From CAVVJA01 sp963801715 (GTDB lineage Bacteria > Actinomycetota > Actinomycetes > Mycobacteriales > Jatrophihabitantaceae): a stretch of 64,000 bases of DNA. A program made the position numbers and the translations under genes. The stretch is from contig CAWDGB010000014.1 of NCBI GenBank assembly GCA_963801715.1, positions 1-64,000 on the forward strand, written 5' to 3'. How positions within the stretch are numbered: the first letter of the stretch is position 1; each line of letters begins with the position of its first letter. Shown piece by piece: positions 24,643-33,314 of the stretch. The notes below the pieces were generated by a model, which was not told the DNA's origin, made no database searches, and was given only the letters and a program-made list of their open reading frames with translations.

Positions 24643-27477
24643 ATGCGTCTTGGTAAGGCAGCGTCCCTGGCGGCGGCTGTGGTGCTCTCGACGGGTCTTG
24701 TGGCCGCTGTGGGTCAGTCCGCGGCGGCCGCGACGGGGGAGTCCGCGGTGTCGTCCGCCCAGTTTCGGCTGCCCGCGCGGCCAGGACCACCGGCACCTGT
24801 TCCACCGGACCGGCTACCCCGAAATACGCCACCACCGACGCCCCCCGGGCCGCGGATCCCGCACCTCGACCCGTCGCTGCAACGCCCAGGTCGCCCCGCC
24901 AGCGAGCCCGTTCACGTCCGAATCCGAGGCGTGGCTGCCCAGGCCGACAACGCCGTACGGCAGGTGGGAGGTCGCGTTCTCGCGCGGGTGACCGGCGAGG
25001 TCAGCGCCACGGTGCCGCGGTCGGCCCTCGCTGCTCTGGCCGGCACTACAGGAGTCACCGAGGTGGCGCCCGCCGTCGAGGCCGTACCGGACGCCGTTTC
25101 TCAAGGGGTGCAGACGTCGGGGGCGACCAGCTGGCTCAACGCGTCACCCGCTACGACAGGGGCGGGCGTGACGGTGGCCGTCGTCGACGTCGGGTTCGGG
25201 AATCTCAGCGCCGAGGTCGCCGCCGGAGCGTTACCTGCGGGCACGACGGTCACTTCGTTGAACAACAGCTGCCCCAACGTCAACAGCACCGAGCATGGCA
25301 CCGCCGTCGCCGAGATCGTCCACCAGATGGCGCCCGGTGCGAAGCTGCAGCTCTACTGCATTGCCGACACGACTGGGTTCCAGCAGGCCGAACAGGACAT
25401 AGTCAGCCACGGAATCCCGATTGTGAACAGCTCCTTGAGCTTCCCGGGCGACAGCCGAGGTGACGGTACGGGTGATGCGACATCAGCCGCGGCGACGGTC
25501 CAGGCCGCCCGCAAGGCCGGAGTGCTCTGGATCGCGTCGGCCGGCAACAGTGCGCAAGATCATTGGAGCGGAACGTTCGGCGATGGCGATCGCGACGGCT
25601 ATACCGACCTCAACGGGACGGGCACCGCGAACGAGCAGGACGCCGTGGTGGTCCCACCCGGGCAGAGCGGACTCGCATATCTGACCTGGGATCAATGGCC
25701 CCAATCGTCGGCGCCGGTCACCCTCGTGGCTACCCCGTTCAAGTGCGACCCGTCCGGATGCCAATCCTCGACGCTGGTTAAGATCCCGTGTCCTGTCCCG
25801 AACTCGTGTTCGGTCGCGCAACCAACCGGCTCGCGTCCAGTGCTGTCGCTCAACTTGCCGGACAACACGACCTCGAACAACTTCGAATGGGTCATTCAGG
25901 TCAAGCAGGGCAGCGGGACGCCGGGGGTGCGGTACGACCTGTCCTACTACGGGGATGTCGGGCCTTCGTTGCTGTGGGGCAAGAGCGCAACCAGAGCGGC
26001 GGCCGGGAGCGTCGACTCGCCGGCATCGTCGCCGTACGCACTGGCGGTTGGCGCCGCCAACGTCGCGAACAAGTCGCTTGAGGCCTATAGCTCCCAGGGC
26101 CCGACCATCGACCGGCGGGTGAAGCCCGATATCACCGGCTTCGACAACGTGGCGTCCAATCTCGACCAGTTCAGTAGTTTCTCCGGAACGTCGGCCGGAG
26201 CCCCGCACGTCGCCGGGGCGGCGGCGTTGATCAAGTCGGCCAACTCGAATCTCGACGCCGCGGCGCTGCAGGCGCAGCTCGAGAGTCGGGCCACGGGGAT
26301 TGCGGCGGGCGCCCCGCCGACCAACCAGCTGGGCCATGGGCTGTTGGCGCTCGGTCCCGTTCCGCCAGTTAGCCCGCCCGCCGGAAATAGCTACCTGCCG
26401 TTGTCGACGCCGAGCCGAGTCTTCGACTCCCGCACCAGGACCGGCGCCAAGCCGCTCGGAACCGGAGAGCAAGTCACGGTGACGCTGACCGGCGCGCCAT
26501 CGGGCGCCAGTGCCGTTGCCCTGAATCTCGCCGGCACCGGGGCCACTGGCAGCACGTACCTGACCGTCTTCCCGAGCACCGATCCGGGGACCTCGACGCT
26601 CAACCTCAGCACTGTCGATCCCACGGCGGCGGTCTTCACGATCGTGGGGGTGGGCCCCAACAACACGATCAAGCTGCGCAATGCGGGCCCGTCGACGCAC
26701 GCGTTCGTCGACGTCCTGGGCTACTTCGCGCCGAGCGGCACCCTCGGCTACACGGCGACCGTGCCGCCGACGCGAATCCTCGATACGCGGCAGAATTCCG
26801 GCCCTCGGGTCGCGGCCGGCGCCACCGTAACGGTGACTGCGCCGAGCAGCGTGCCGACGTCGGCGAAAGCCCTCGCCGTCAACGTGACAGCCACGAACGA
26901 GACGGGCTCGGGCTACCTGTCGTTGTCTCCGGACGGGTCGAAGACCACCTCGACGCTCAACTATTCGTCGGCGACCCGCGCAAATTCGAACATCGTCACA
27001 CTGAACAGCAGTCGCCAGTTCAAGATCTACAACAACGGCTCCGCGACGCATGTCATCGTCGACCTCGTCGGCTACCTGGCCACGTCAACCACGGGCCGGT
27101 TCGTCCCCCTCACGCCGGTGCGAATCGTCGACACGCGTTACGGCAACGGCGGCCGCTTCGCACCGTTGGGCGCCGCCGGCACGATGACCGTCACCGGAAG
27201 TGGCATCTTCGACGTTCCGTACCCGGCCGCGGCCTTGATGGTCGGTGTGGTGCCTGTGCCGTCAGCGAGCACGCCTAACGACTTCCTGACCATCTACCCG
27301 TCAGGCGCGCGGCCGAATACCTCCAGCGTGAACTTCAGCGGCGGACGGCTGGTACCCAACGGTGTGATCATGAATCTCGCCACCGCACCGAGCAACGGTC
27401 CGGAAACGTCGCAGGTCTACAACGCAGCGGGCTCCGTGGACGTCGTGCTGGATCTGCTCGGCTATTTCTTGAAGTAG
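24643..27477 (+). CDS. Secreted subtilisin-family (S8) protease with three C-terminal repeats
   Basis: A 944-residue exported protease: signal peptide (residues 1-30), Pro-rich linker, a propeptide-like region, the S8 catalytic domain and three C-terminal repeats. The catalytic triad is Asp182 (AVVDVGFG), His218 (STEHGTAVAE) and Ser517 (SGTSAGAPHVAGAAAL). An unusually long stretch between His and Ser holds a beta-rich insert (about 330-450). Each repeat is about 110-125 residues, starting with a VRIVDTR-like motif and ending VxDxxGYF (about 585-700, 705-815, 820-944), a module common on secreted actinomycete proteins. ATG 24643 gives a clean signal peptide; TTG 24598 is an alternative. Confidence 0.88.
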   Translation: MRLGKAASLAAAVVLSTGLVAAVGQSAAAATGESAVSSAQFRLPARPGPPAPVPPDRLPRNTPPPTPPGPRIPHLDPSLQRPGRPASEPVHVRIRGVAAQADNAVRQVGGRVLARVTGEVSATVPRSALAALAGTTGVTEVAPAVEAVPDAVSQGVQTSGATSWLNASPATTGAGVTVAVVDVGFGNLSAEVAAGALPAGTTVTSLNNSCPNVNSTEHGTAVAEIVHQMAPGAKLQLYCIADTTGFQQAEQDIVSHGIPIVNSSLSFPGDSRGDGTGDATSAAATVQAARKAGVLWIASAGNSAQDHWSGTFGDGDRDGYTDLNGTGTANEQDAVVVPPGQSGLAYLTWDQWPQSSAPVTLVATPFKCDPSGCQSSTLVKIPCPVPNSCSVAQPTGSRPVLSLNLPDNTTSNNFEWVIQVKQGSGTPGVRYDLSYYGDVGPSLLWGKSATRAAAGSVDSPASSPYALAVGAANVANKSLEAYSSQGPTIDRRVKPDITGFDNVASNLDQFSSFSGTSAGAPHVAGAAALIKSANSNLDAAALQAQLESRATGIAAGAPPTNQLGHGLLALGPVPPVSPPAGNSYLPLSTPSRVFDSRTRTGAKPLGTGEQVTVTLTGAPSGASAVALNLAGTGATGSTYLTVFPSTDPGTSTLNLSTVDPTAAVFTIVGVGPNNTIKLRNAGPSTHAFVDVLGYFAPSGTLGYTATVPPTRILDTRQNSGPRVAAGATVTVTAPSSVPTSAKALAVNVTATNETGSGYLSLSPDGSKTTSTLNYSSATRANSNIVTLNSSRQFKIYNNGSATHVIVDLVGYLATSTTGRFVPLTPVRIVDTRYGNGGRFAPLGAAGTMTVTGSGIFDVPYPAAALMVGVVPVPSASTPNDFLTIYPSGARPNTSSVNFSGGRLVPNGVIMNLATAPSNGPETSQVYNAAGSVDVVLDLLGYFLK

Positions 27478-27503
27478 CCGAGTAGCTCGGTAACGTCCCC
27501 GGC

Positions 27504-28583
27504 ATGACGGTCTTGCACCTCCGGGGAGTCCTGCTACCCGACGAGATCGAGCGCGATGTGTGGCTGGTCGATGGCAGGCTGACCTTTGACCGCTATGCCG
27601 GCGCTGCCGAGACGATCAGCGACGGCGGTTTCGTGCTCCCCGGGTTCGTCGACGCGCACTGCCACATCGGCCTCGCGCCGGAAGGCCACGTTCCCGACCC
27701 GGCTGGCCAAGCCCAGCAAGCCATGCGGGATCGTGACGCCGGCGCGCTACTTCTGCGCGATGCGGGATCGCCGGTGGACAACACGGGTGTGCAGCGGCGC
27801 GACGATCTGCCTCGGCTGATTCGAGCCGGACGGCACATCGCCCGGCCGTACCGATATATCCGCGACCTCGGCGTCGAGGTGGAGCCGGATGATCTCGCGG
27901 CCGAGGTCGAGCGGCAGGCCGCGCGCGGCGACGGTTGGGTAAAGCTGGTGGGCGACTGGATCGACCGGTCTACCGGCGATCTTGGGCCGGTATGGCCCGA
28001 CGACGTTCTCAAGGACGCGGTCGCACGCGCACATGAACTAGGCGTCCGCGTCGCGGTGCACGTATTCGGCGAGGATGCGTTGCCTGCGCTGATCACAGCT
28101 GGAGTCGATTCCATCGAGCACGGCTCCGGGCTCACGGACGACCTGCTCGACGAGGTCGTGCGGCGCGGCATGGCGGTAGTGCCGACCTTGATCAACATCG
28201 ATAACTTTCCGGACATCGCCGCCACCGGCGAAGCCAAGTTTCCGATCTACTCGGCGCACATGCGCGCGTTGCACGCGACGTCGCGGCAGCGGATCCGGCT
28301 GGCTTGGGAGGCTGGAGTACCGATTTACACCGGTACTGACGCCGGCGGCTCAATGCACCATGGCCTGGTGCGCGAGGAGATCCGGGCACTGGTTGGTGCG
28401 GGCATTCCCAGCGCCGACGTGATTGCGCAGTCGTCCTGGCGCGCGCGGGAATGGCTAGGACTTCCCGGCTTGGTCGACGGCGCGCCGGCAGATCTCATCG
28501 TGTACGACGCTGACCCGCGGGTGGATCTTGCGACGCTCGCGAAGCCGCAGCGGATCGTGCTGCGCGGCGCGGTCGTGACCTGA
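27504..28583 (+). CDS. Amidohydrolase-family metal-dependent hydrolase
   Basis: A 359-residue amidohydrolase/imidazolonepropionase-like enzyme. Metal ligands are His52 and His54 in DAHCHIG, a probable carboxylated lysine in GWVKLVGDW, histidines in VAVHVFG and DSIEHGSG, and the catalytic Asp in TGTDAGG. The C-terminus carries the usual GAPADLIVYDADP segment. The substrate is unknown; prolidase-like or cyclic-amide hydrolysis is possible. TAACGT at 27491-27496 lies 7 nt before the ATG, so the gene may have its own leaderless promoter rather than reading through from the protease. Confidence 0.82.
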   Translation: MTVLHLRGVLLPDEIERDVWLVDGRLTFDRYAGAAETISDGGFVLPGFVDAHCHIGLAPEGHVPDPAGQAQQAMRDRDAGALLLRDAGSPVDNTGVQRRDDLPRLIRAGRHIARPYRYIRDLGVEVEPDDLAAEVERQAARGDGWVKLVGDWIDRSTGDLGPVWPDDVLKDAVARAHELGVRVAVHVFGEDALPALITAGVDSIEHGSGLTDDLLDEVVRRGMAVVPTLINIDNFPDIAATGEAKFPIYSAHMRALHATSRQRIRLAWEAGVPIYTGTDAGGSMHHGLVREEIRALVGAGIPSADVIAQSSWRAREWLGLPGLVDGAPADLIVYDADPRVDLATLAKPQRIVLRGAVVT

Positions 28584-28652
28584 CCATCACGGTCATGACT
28601 GACCGGTGGAGGCGGGTCAATTCGCTACTGGGCACTCCGTAGCATCCCTGTT

Positions 28653-30056
28653 ATGGCACGCGTGCTCACCCCGCAGGCAGAGGACTTCCCTCGCTGGTAC
28701 CAGGACGTCGTCGGCAAGGCCGAGCTGGCCGACAACGGACCGGTTCGCGGCACCATGGTGATTCGACCCTACGGCTACGCGATCTGGGAACGCATGCAAG
28801 CGGAGATGGATGCCCGGATCAAGAACGCCGGGGCGCAGAATGCCTACTTCCCCCTGTTCATCCCGGAGTCATACCTCAATCGGGAAGCGGAACACGTCGA
28901 AGGTTTCAGCCCGGAGCTTGCCGTCGTGACGCATGCGGGCGGCAAGGCGCTCGACGAGCCGATCATCGTCCGACCTACGTCGGAGACGGTTATCGGGGAG
29001 TTCATGGCGAAGTGGGTGAACAGCTATCGCGATCTTCCCTTGCTGCTCAACCAATGGGCGAACGTCGTCCGATGGGAGCTCCGGCCGCGGATCTTCCTGC
29101 GTACCACCGAATTCCTCTGGCAAGAGGGTCACACCGCACACGCGACGTATGAAGAAGCGCGGGCCTACGCGCGGCGGATCTTGCTCGAGGTCTACACCGA
29201 CTTCATGGTCCGAGTACTGGCGATTCCCGTGGTCGTCGGGCGCAAGACCGCGGAAGAGCGTTTCGCCGGCGCGATCAACACGACGGCTTGCGAGGCCATG
29301 ACGCGAGACGGCAAGGCGTTGCAGATGGGGACGTCGCACGAGCTCGGTCAGAACTTCGCGCGGGCCTTCAACATCGAGTTCTCGGGCGCCGACGGTCGGC
29401 GCTCGCTGGCGTGGACGACCTCTTGGGGAAGCTCGGCCCGGATGGTCGGCGGTCTGATCATGGTGCACGGCGACGATCACGGGTTGCGGGTACCGCCGGC
29501 GCTCGCGCCGACGCAGGTCGTGGTCATGGCGGTCAAGGACGAGGCCGTCGCCGCAGCTCACCGGATCGGCGACGAACTGCGCACACTCGGCATCCGCGTG
29601 GTCGTCGACGACGATGCGGACATCCAATTCGGCCGGCGCGCGGTCGACTGGGAGCTGAAAGGTGTGCCGCTCCGTCTCGAGGTCGGCCCACGCGATCTCG
29701 CGGCCGGGCAGGCGACCATCGTCAACCGGGTGTCCGGAGCCGAGAAGACATCGGTCTCGCTGGACGGTATCGGGGGTGAACTGGCACGCCTCGTGGCTAC
29801 CGAACAGGACGCGATGCTGGCGGCGGCCCGCGCAGAACGGGACGCACGCATCGTCGAGGTCACGTCGGTCGACGATGCTGCGGCTGCGGCTGTCGACGGC
29901 TGGGCGAAGATCTCATGGAGCAAGCTCGGTCTGGGCGGCGAGGCGACCCTAGCCCGCGCAGGTGTGACGGTTCGATGCTTGCAGCGCGCCGACGGCACCG
30001 TGCCGGACAGCGATGACGAGCCGGATCTGGTGGCCTTCGTCGCTCGCTCGTACTGA
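28653..30056 (+). CDS. proS: Proline-tRNA ligase, archaeal/eukaryotic-like (type 3)
   Basis: Charges tRNA-Pro. At 467 residues without the inserted editing domain, this is the short archaeal/eukaryote-like form, not the roughly 570-residue bacterial type. Class-II motifs are visible: the N-terminal GTMVIRPYGYAIWE, VRPTSETVIGEFM, the motif-2 region RWELRPRIFLRTTEFLWQEGHTAHA (split here into RTTEFLWQEGH), and motif 3 GGLIMVHGDDHGLRVPP. TAGCAT at 28640-28645 is 7 nt before the ATG with no Shine-Dalgarno sequence, suggesting a leaderless transcript. It occupies the position before rpsP where ffh is common in actinomycetes. Confidence 0.93.
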   Translation: MARVLTPQAEDFPRWYQDVVGKAELADNGPVRGTMVIRPYGYAIWERMQAEMDARIKNAGAQNAYFPLFIPESYLNREAEHVEGFSPELAVVTHAGGKALDEPIIVRPTSETVIGEFMAKWVNSYRDLPLLLNQWANVVRWELRPRIFLRTTEFLWQEGHTAHATYEEARAYARRILLEVYTDFMVRVLAIPVVVGRKTAEERFAGAINTTACEAMTRDGKALQMGTSHELGQNFARAFNIEFSGADGRRSLAWTTSWGSSARMVGGLIMVHGDDHGLRVPPALAPTQVVVMAVKDEAVAAAHRIGDELRTLGIRVVVDDDADIQFGRRAVDWELKGVPLRLEVGPRDLAAGQATIVNRVSGAEKTSVSLDGIGGELARLVATEQDAMLAAARAERDARIVEVTSVDDAAAAAVDGWAKISWSKLGLGGEATLARAGVTVRCLQRADGTVPDSDDEPDLVAFVARSY

Positions 30057-30315
30057 GAATTGGCGACCGGAGCCGCGTTGAGATTCACCCGGTAGCAAAG
30101 AGGATTCAACGTCAGGTAGACGTCTGGAAACTCGTACTTGCCACGCGGATGACGAGCGAGTAGAAATTGCGCTACGCCGAACCGCAAGGGGAGGCGAGAT
30201 CGAGCAGGAAGCCTAGCTTCGCCCGGCGGGGTCACCCGTTGGGAGCCGTGGGTGACGACGCGGTGGTTAGGTAGAAAGCTCGTGAGGTCAGGAGGCGTCA
30301 CAGGCCCAGACCGAC

Positions 30316-30360
30316 CGTGGGGCCGCTCGAACTCATACTTCGAGCGGCCCCACACCCTTT
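30316..30360 (+). terminator. Strong intrinsic-type terminator hairpin
   Basis: GTGGGGCCGCTCGAA (30317-30331) pairs with the complementary 30339-30353 in a perfect 15-bp stem with a 7-nt loop, followed by ACCCTTT. It separates the proS side from the rpsP operon. Confidence 0.8.
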
Positions 30361-30398
30361 GTAGCGTGACTCCTGCTGTGCTGCCGTGAGGCGCGCGG

Positions 30399-30412
30399 GT
30401 GACGCACGTCAC
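30399..30412. promoter_or_regulatory. CRP/FNR-like palindrome
   Basis: GTGACG-CA-CGTCAC is a perfect palindrome with the GTGA-N6-TCAC spacing of CRP/GlxR-family sites. It is about 220 nt upstream of rpsP. The factor is an inference. Confidence 0.35.
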
Positions 30413-30630
30413 TCCGGCGCCCGGTCGGTGTTTTGCTTCGAGTTCGATGACGCTGACGGGCCCGGTCCCGGCCAGGTTCGAGATCGAGCTGGCCACATGG
30501 CAGAATGACCGGTCGAGTACTGATTGCGACGGGCTTTGTGCCTGCCCGCGATCTGTCCGCGGTACACGCCGACTTCGACGACCGGAGTGCAGCGTGTCCA
30601 TCACTGCACACGTCTGGAGCACGAACGCCT

Positions 30631-31140
30631 GTGGCAACAAAGATCAAGCTCATGCGCCTGGGGAAGATGCGTGAGCCGCACTACCGCATCGTGGTCGCCG
30701 ACGCCCGCACGAAGCGGGATGGGCGCGCGATAGAGACGATCGGCGAGTATCACCCGAAGAGCGACCCTTCGATCATCAAGGTCGACGGCGAGCGGGCGGC
30801 ATACTGGCTGGGCGTGGGTGCCCAGCCGACTGCGGCCGTTGCCGCGATCCTCAGGGCGACCGGCGACTGGCAGAAGTACAAGGGACTGCCGGAGCCGAGT
30901 CCGCTAAGGCTGCCGGCCGCCAAGCCGGAGAAGCTCGCCCGGTTCAATGCCGCACTGGCCGAGACCACGGGCGGAGTGTCCGAGACACCGGCAACGACGC
31001 CCCGAAAGCGCCCAGCCAAGACCGTGGAGTCGGCGGCCACCGGCGCAGCGCAAAAGGCCGACGGGGACCGAGCACAGCAGAGCGGGCCGGACGCACCGGC
31101 GACCGACGCGGACAGCCAGGGTGACCGGGCGGAGAGCTGA
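30631..31140 (+). CDS. rpsP: 30S ribosomal protein S16
   Basis: Small-subunit protein needed for 30S assembly. The conserved core (ATKIKLMRLGKMREPHYRIVVADAR) spans the first 80 residues; the remaining 90 form an Ala/Pro/Thr-rich tail, making the protein 169 residues against about 80-90 in many bacteria. Long disordered S16 tails are common in actinomycetes. GTG 30631 is chosen at the conserved start, with GGAG at 30616-30619. First gene of an operon continuing into the KH protein 1 nt downstream. Confidence 0.93.
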   Translation: MATKIKLMRLGKMREPHYRIVVADARTKRDGRAIETIGEYHPKSDPSIIKVDGERAAYWLGVGAQPTAAVAAILRATGDWQKYKGLPEPSPLRLPAAKPEKLARFNAALAETTGGVSETPATTPRKRPAKTVESAATGAAQKADGDRAQQSGPDAPATDADSQGDRAES

Positions 31141-31141
31141 C

Positions 31142-31378
31142 GTGCTCGAGGAAGCCCTCGAGCACCTCGTACGCGGCATCGTCGACCATCCGGACGATGT
31201 CACGGTCGACATGGTGAACAACCGGCGCGGGGCCCGGTTGGAGGTTCGGGTACATCCTGACGATCTCGGTCGGGTCATTGGCCGCAATGGGCGTACAGCC
31301 AAGGCCCTCCGCCAGGTTGTCGCCGGCGTCGGCGGGAAGGGCGTTCGTGTCGACGTGATCGACGTCGACCGGCCCTGA
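31142..31378 (+). CDS. khpA: KH-domain RNA-binding protein
   Basis: A 78-residue single KH-domain protein. The GxxG loop is GRNGR in VIGRNGRTAKALRQVV. KhpA proteins bind RNA and in other bacteria partner with KhpB in cell-division control. The GTG start is 1 nt after the rpsP stop, with GGAGAG in the end of rpsP as its ribosome site. Located between rpsP and rimM as in most Gram-positive genomes. Confidence 0.9.
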   Translation: MLEEALEHLVRGIVDHPDDVTVDMVNNRRGARLEVRVHPDDLGRVIGRNGRTAKALRQVVAGVGGKGVRVDVIDVDRP

Positions 31379-31527
31379 TCCGCCGAGCCTGACCCTTGAT
31401 CATCTGGTCCGGATGACTGTGAGCGAGCGAGCATCGCAGGTAGGTCAGCGCCAAGGTGCGCGGTCCGGGCGATAACGCGGATCGTCTTCGTGGGGTATGT
31501 GTGCGCTCACCCGAAGAGGCAAGGTCG

Positions 31528-32046
31528 ATGAGCGAGCCGGAGTTGGTCGCGGTCGGGCGAGTAGGCCCGGCGCACGGTCTGCGCGGAGCGGTTTTCGTGC
31601 AGCCGTGGACCGATGACCCGGCTGACCGATTCGCGGTCGGCGCCAAGCTGGATACGAACCCGAGCTCGGCGGGTCCGCTCATTGTCGCCGGACGACGCGA
31701 TCACAGCGGACGTCTTGTCGTGCAGTTCGATGGAGTAACCGACCGCGAGGGCGCCGTGGCCCTACGCGGCGTCGTGCTGCTCGCGCCGGTTCGCACCCGG
31801 CCGCCGCTCGCCGGGCCCGACGATTTCTACGACACCGACCTGGTTGGCCTGCAGGCGTCGACGGTCGACGGCCGGGCCCTCGGCCCGGTGACCGACGTGC
31901 AGCACGGGCCGGCCGGAGACTACCTCGCCGTGCGCGTCGGAGGCCGCGAAAGACTGATCCCGTTCGTGGCGGCGATTGTTCCTGACGTGGACCTGGCCGC
32001 GGGCACCGTGCGCATCGATCCACCCGAAGGGCTGCTCGACCTATGA
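31528..32046 (+). CDS. rimM: 16S rRNA processing protein RimM
   Basis: Assembly factor for the 30S head that binds S19. The 172-residue protein has the N-terminal RimM barrel (VAVGRVGPAHGLRGAVFVQPW) and the C-terminal PRC-barrel half (DDFYDTDLVGLQASTVDG and LIPFVAAIVPDVD). ATG 31528 follows GAGG/AAGG. Its stop overlaps the trmD start by ATGA, so translation is coupled. A 149-nt gap separates it from khpA. Confidence 0.95.
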   Translation: MSEPELVAVGRVGPAHGLRGAVFVQPWTDDPADRFAVGAKLDTNPSSAGPLIVAGRRDHSGRLVVQFDGVTDREGAVALRGVVLLAPVRTRPPLAGPDDFYDTDLVGLQASTVDGRALGPVTDVQHGPAGDYLAVRVGGRERLIPFVAAIVPDVDLAAGTVRIDPPEGLLDL

Positions 32047-32753
32047 CAGGCTCGGTCCTGCGACTGGACGTCGTCACGATCTTCCCCGGCTATCTCCAGC
32101 CTTTGCGAGAGTCGCTGCTAGGTCGAGCTATCGACCGGGGCCTCATCGAGCTGGTCGTGCGCGATCTGCGGCGCTACGCCGACGACGTGCATCGCACCGT
32201 GGATGACACGCCGTACGGGGGGGGACCGGGCATGGTCATGCTGCCCGAACCGTGGGCCCGCGCGCTCGACGACATCGCGCCACCACAGACCGTGCCGCAG
32301 CCTCGGCTCATCGTGCCGGCGCCCTCCGGCCAGCCGTTTAGCCAGGCTCTGGCTACCGAGCTCGCCAGCGAGTCCTGGCTACTATTCGCCTGCGGCCGGT
32401 ATGAGGGCATCGACGCCCGCGTGCCGGAATACGCGGCCTCGCGCATGCGGGTCGACGAGGTGAGCATCGGCGACTACGTGCTTGCCGGTGGGGAAGCAGC
32501 TGCGCTGGTCATCGTCGAGGCGGTGACTCGCCTGATACCCGGCGTCCTGGGCAACGCGGACTCCGTCGACGATGACTCGTTCGCGCCCGGAACGCACGGA
32601 CTGCTCGAGGCGCCGGTCTACACGAAGCCCGCTCGCTGGCGTGGATTCGACGTGCCCACGGTGCTGCTGTCCGGCCATCACGCCGCGATCGCCGAATGGC
32701 GCGCCGAGCAATCCCGGCAGCGCACTACCGCGCGTCGGCCGGATCTGCTGTGA
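32043..32753 (+). CDS. trmD: tRNA (guanine-37-N1)-methyltransferase
   Basis: SAM-dependent enzyme that makes m1G37 in tRNAs and prevents +1 frameshifting. The 236-residue SPOUT protein carries the trefoil-knot SAM segments LLFACGRYEGIDARV and SIGDYVLAGGEAAAL, plus the VDDTPYGGGPGMVM motif and the C-terminal DVPTVLLSGHHAAIAEWR region. The start overlaps rimM (ATGA). Confidence 0.96.
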   Translation: MTGSVLRLDVVTIFPGYLQPLRESLLGRAIDRGLIELVVRDLRRYADDVHRTVDDTPYGGGPGMVMLPEPWARALDDIAPPQTVPQPRLIVPAPSGQPFSQALATELASESWLLFACGRYEGIDARVPEYAASRMRVDEVSIGDYVLAGGEAAALVIVEAVTRLIPGVLGNADSVDDDSFAPGTHGLLEAPVYTKPARWRGFDVPTVLLSGHHAAIAEWRAEQSRQRTTARRPDLL

Positions 32754-32824
32754 ATCCGTTGCGTCACTCGACGACGTTCCCGTTATCGGATACCCAGGCG
32801 GTTGTGGCACCATGAGGGGGTTGT

Positions 32825-32863
32825 CCTCGCGACAGACGGCCGCCTCCCGGACGTCTCGCGAGG
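32825..32863 (+). promoter_or_regulatory. 12-bp bulged stem-loop before rplS
   Basis: CCTCGCG (32825-32831) pairs with CGCGAGG (32857-32863), and AGACG (32834-32838) with CGTCT (32852-32856), leaving a 2-nt bulge. It lies between trmD and rplS, 76 nt before the rplS start; either an attenuator/leader element for L19 or a partial terminator. Confidence 0.4.
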
Positions 32864-32938
32864 GCGCGCCCACCCCAGTACCGGCGCCCATGACGCCGCG
32901 TGCCGCATGTCCGCCGTACCTGAAGAAAGTGACGCGTG

Positions 32939-33295
32939 ATGAACACCCTCGATGGTCTGGACGCCGACTCACTGCGCGAGGACGTGCCCGACTTCCGTCC
33001 CGGTGACACGCTGAGGGTGCACGTCCGAGTGGTCGAGGGCTCCCGATCCCGCGTGCAGGTGTTCCAGGGCGTGGTCATCCGGCGGCAAGGCAGCGGGCTG
33101 CGTGAGACGTTCACCGTCCGCAAGATCAGCTTCGGGGTTGGCGTGGAGCGCACCTTCCCCGTGCACACACCGATCATCGACAAGATCGAGGTCGTGACGC
33201 GAGGCGACGTTCGCAGGGCGAAGCTCTACTACTTACGTGACCTCCGCGGGAAAGCGGCCAAGATCAAGGAGAAGCGGGAGACCGTCGCCCGCTGA
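32939..33295 (+). CDS. rplS: 50S ribosomal protein L19
   Basis: Large-subunit protein at the 30S-50S interface, 118 residues. The family core is clear: DFRPGDTLRVHVRVVEGSRSR with VFQGVVIRRQGSGLRETFTVR and the ending RRAKLYYLRDLRGKAAKIKE. ATG 32939 is preferred over the adjacent GTG 32936. Follows trmD after 185 nt that include a stem-loop. Confidence 0.95.
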   Translation: MNTLDGLDADSLREDVPDFRPGDTLRVHVRVVEGSRSRVQVFQGVVIRRQGSGLRETFTVRKISFGVGVERTFPVHTPIIDKIEVVTRGDVRRAKLYYLRDLRGKAAKIKEKRETVAR

Positions 33296-33314
33296 CGCCC
33301 GCGGCGACGTACGG

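Larger units (their letters stand above)
30057..30630. other. 574-bp non-coding region, possible structured RNA
   Basis: No convincing protein. Several local stems occur: CGTTGA/TCAACG (30076-30081 with 30106-30111), the palindrome AGACGTCT (30119-30126), GTCACCC/GGGTGAC near 30230-30256, and then a strong terminator hairpin (30317-30353). A stretch this structured ending in a terminator 260 nt after proS suggests a small RNA. A CRP-like palindrome (30399-30412) follows, closer to rpsP. Confidence 0.45.

Noticed and set aside
25483..27051. 522-codon reverse frame opposite the subtilase
   Set aside because: Low-complexity Arg/Gly-rich shadow; the forward frame has a complete protease.
29558..30640. 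Reverse frame covering the proS-rpsP gap
   Set aside because: Overlaps the end of proS on the opposite strand and lacks a recognisable domain or a ribosome site.
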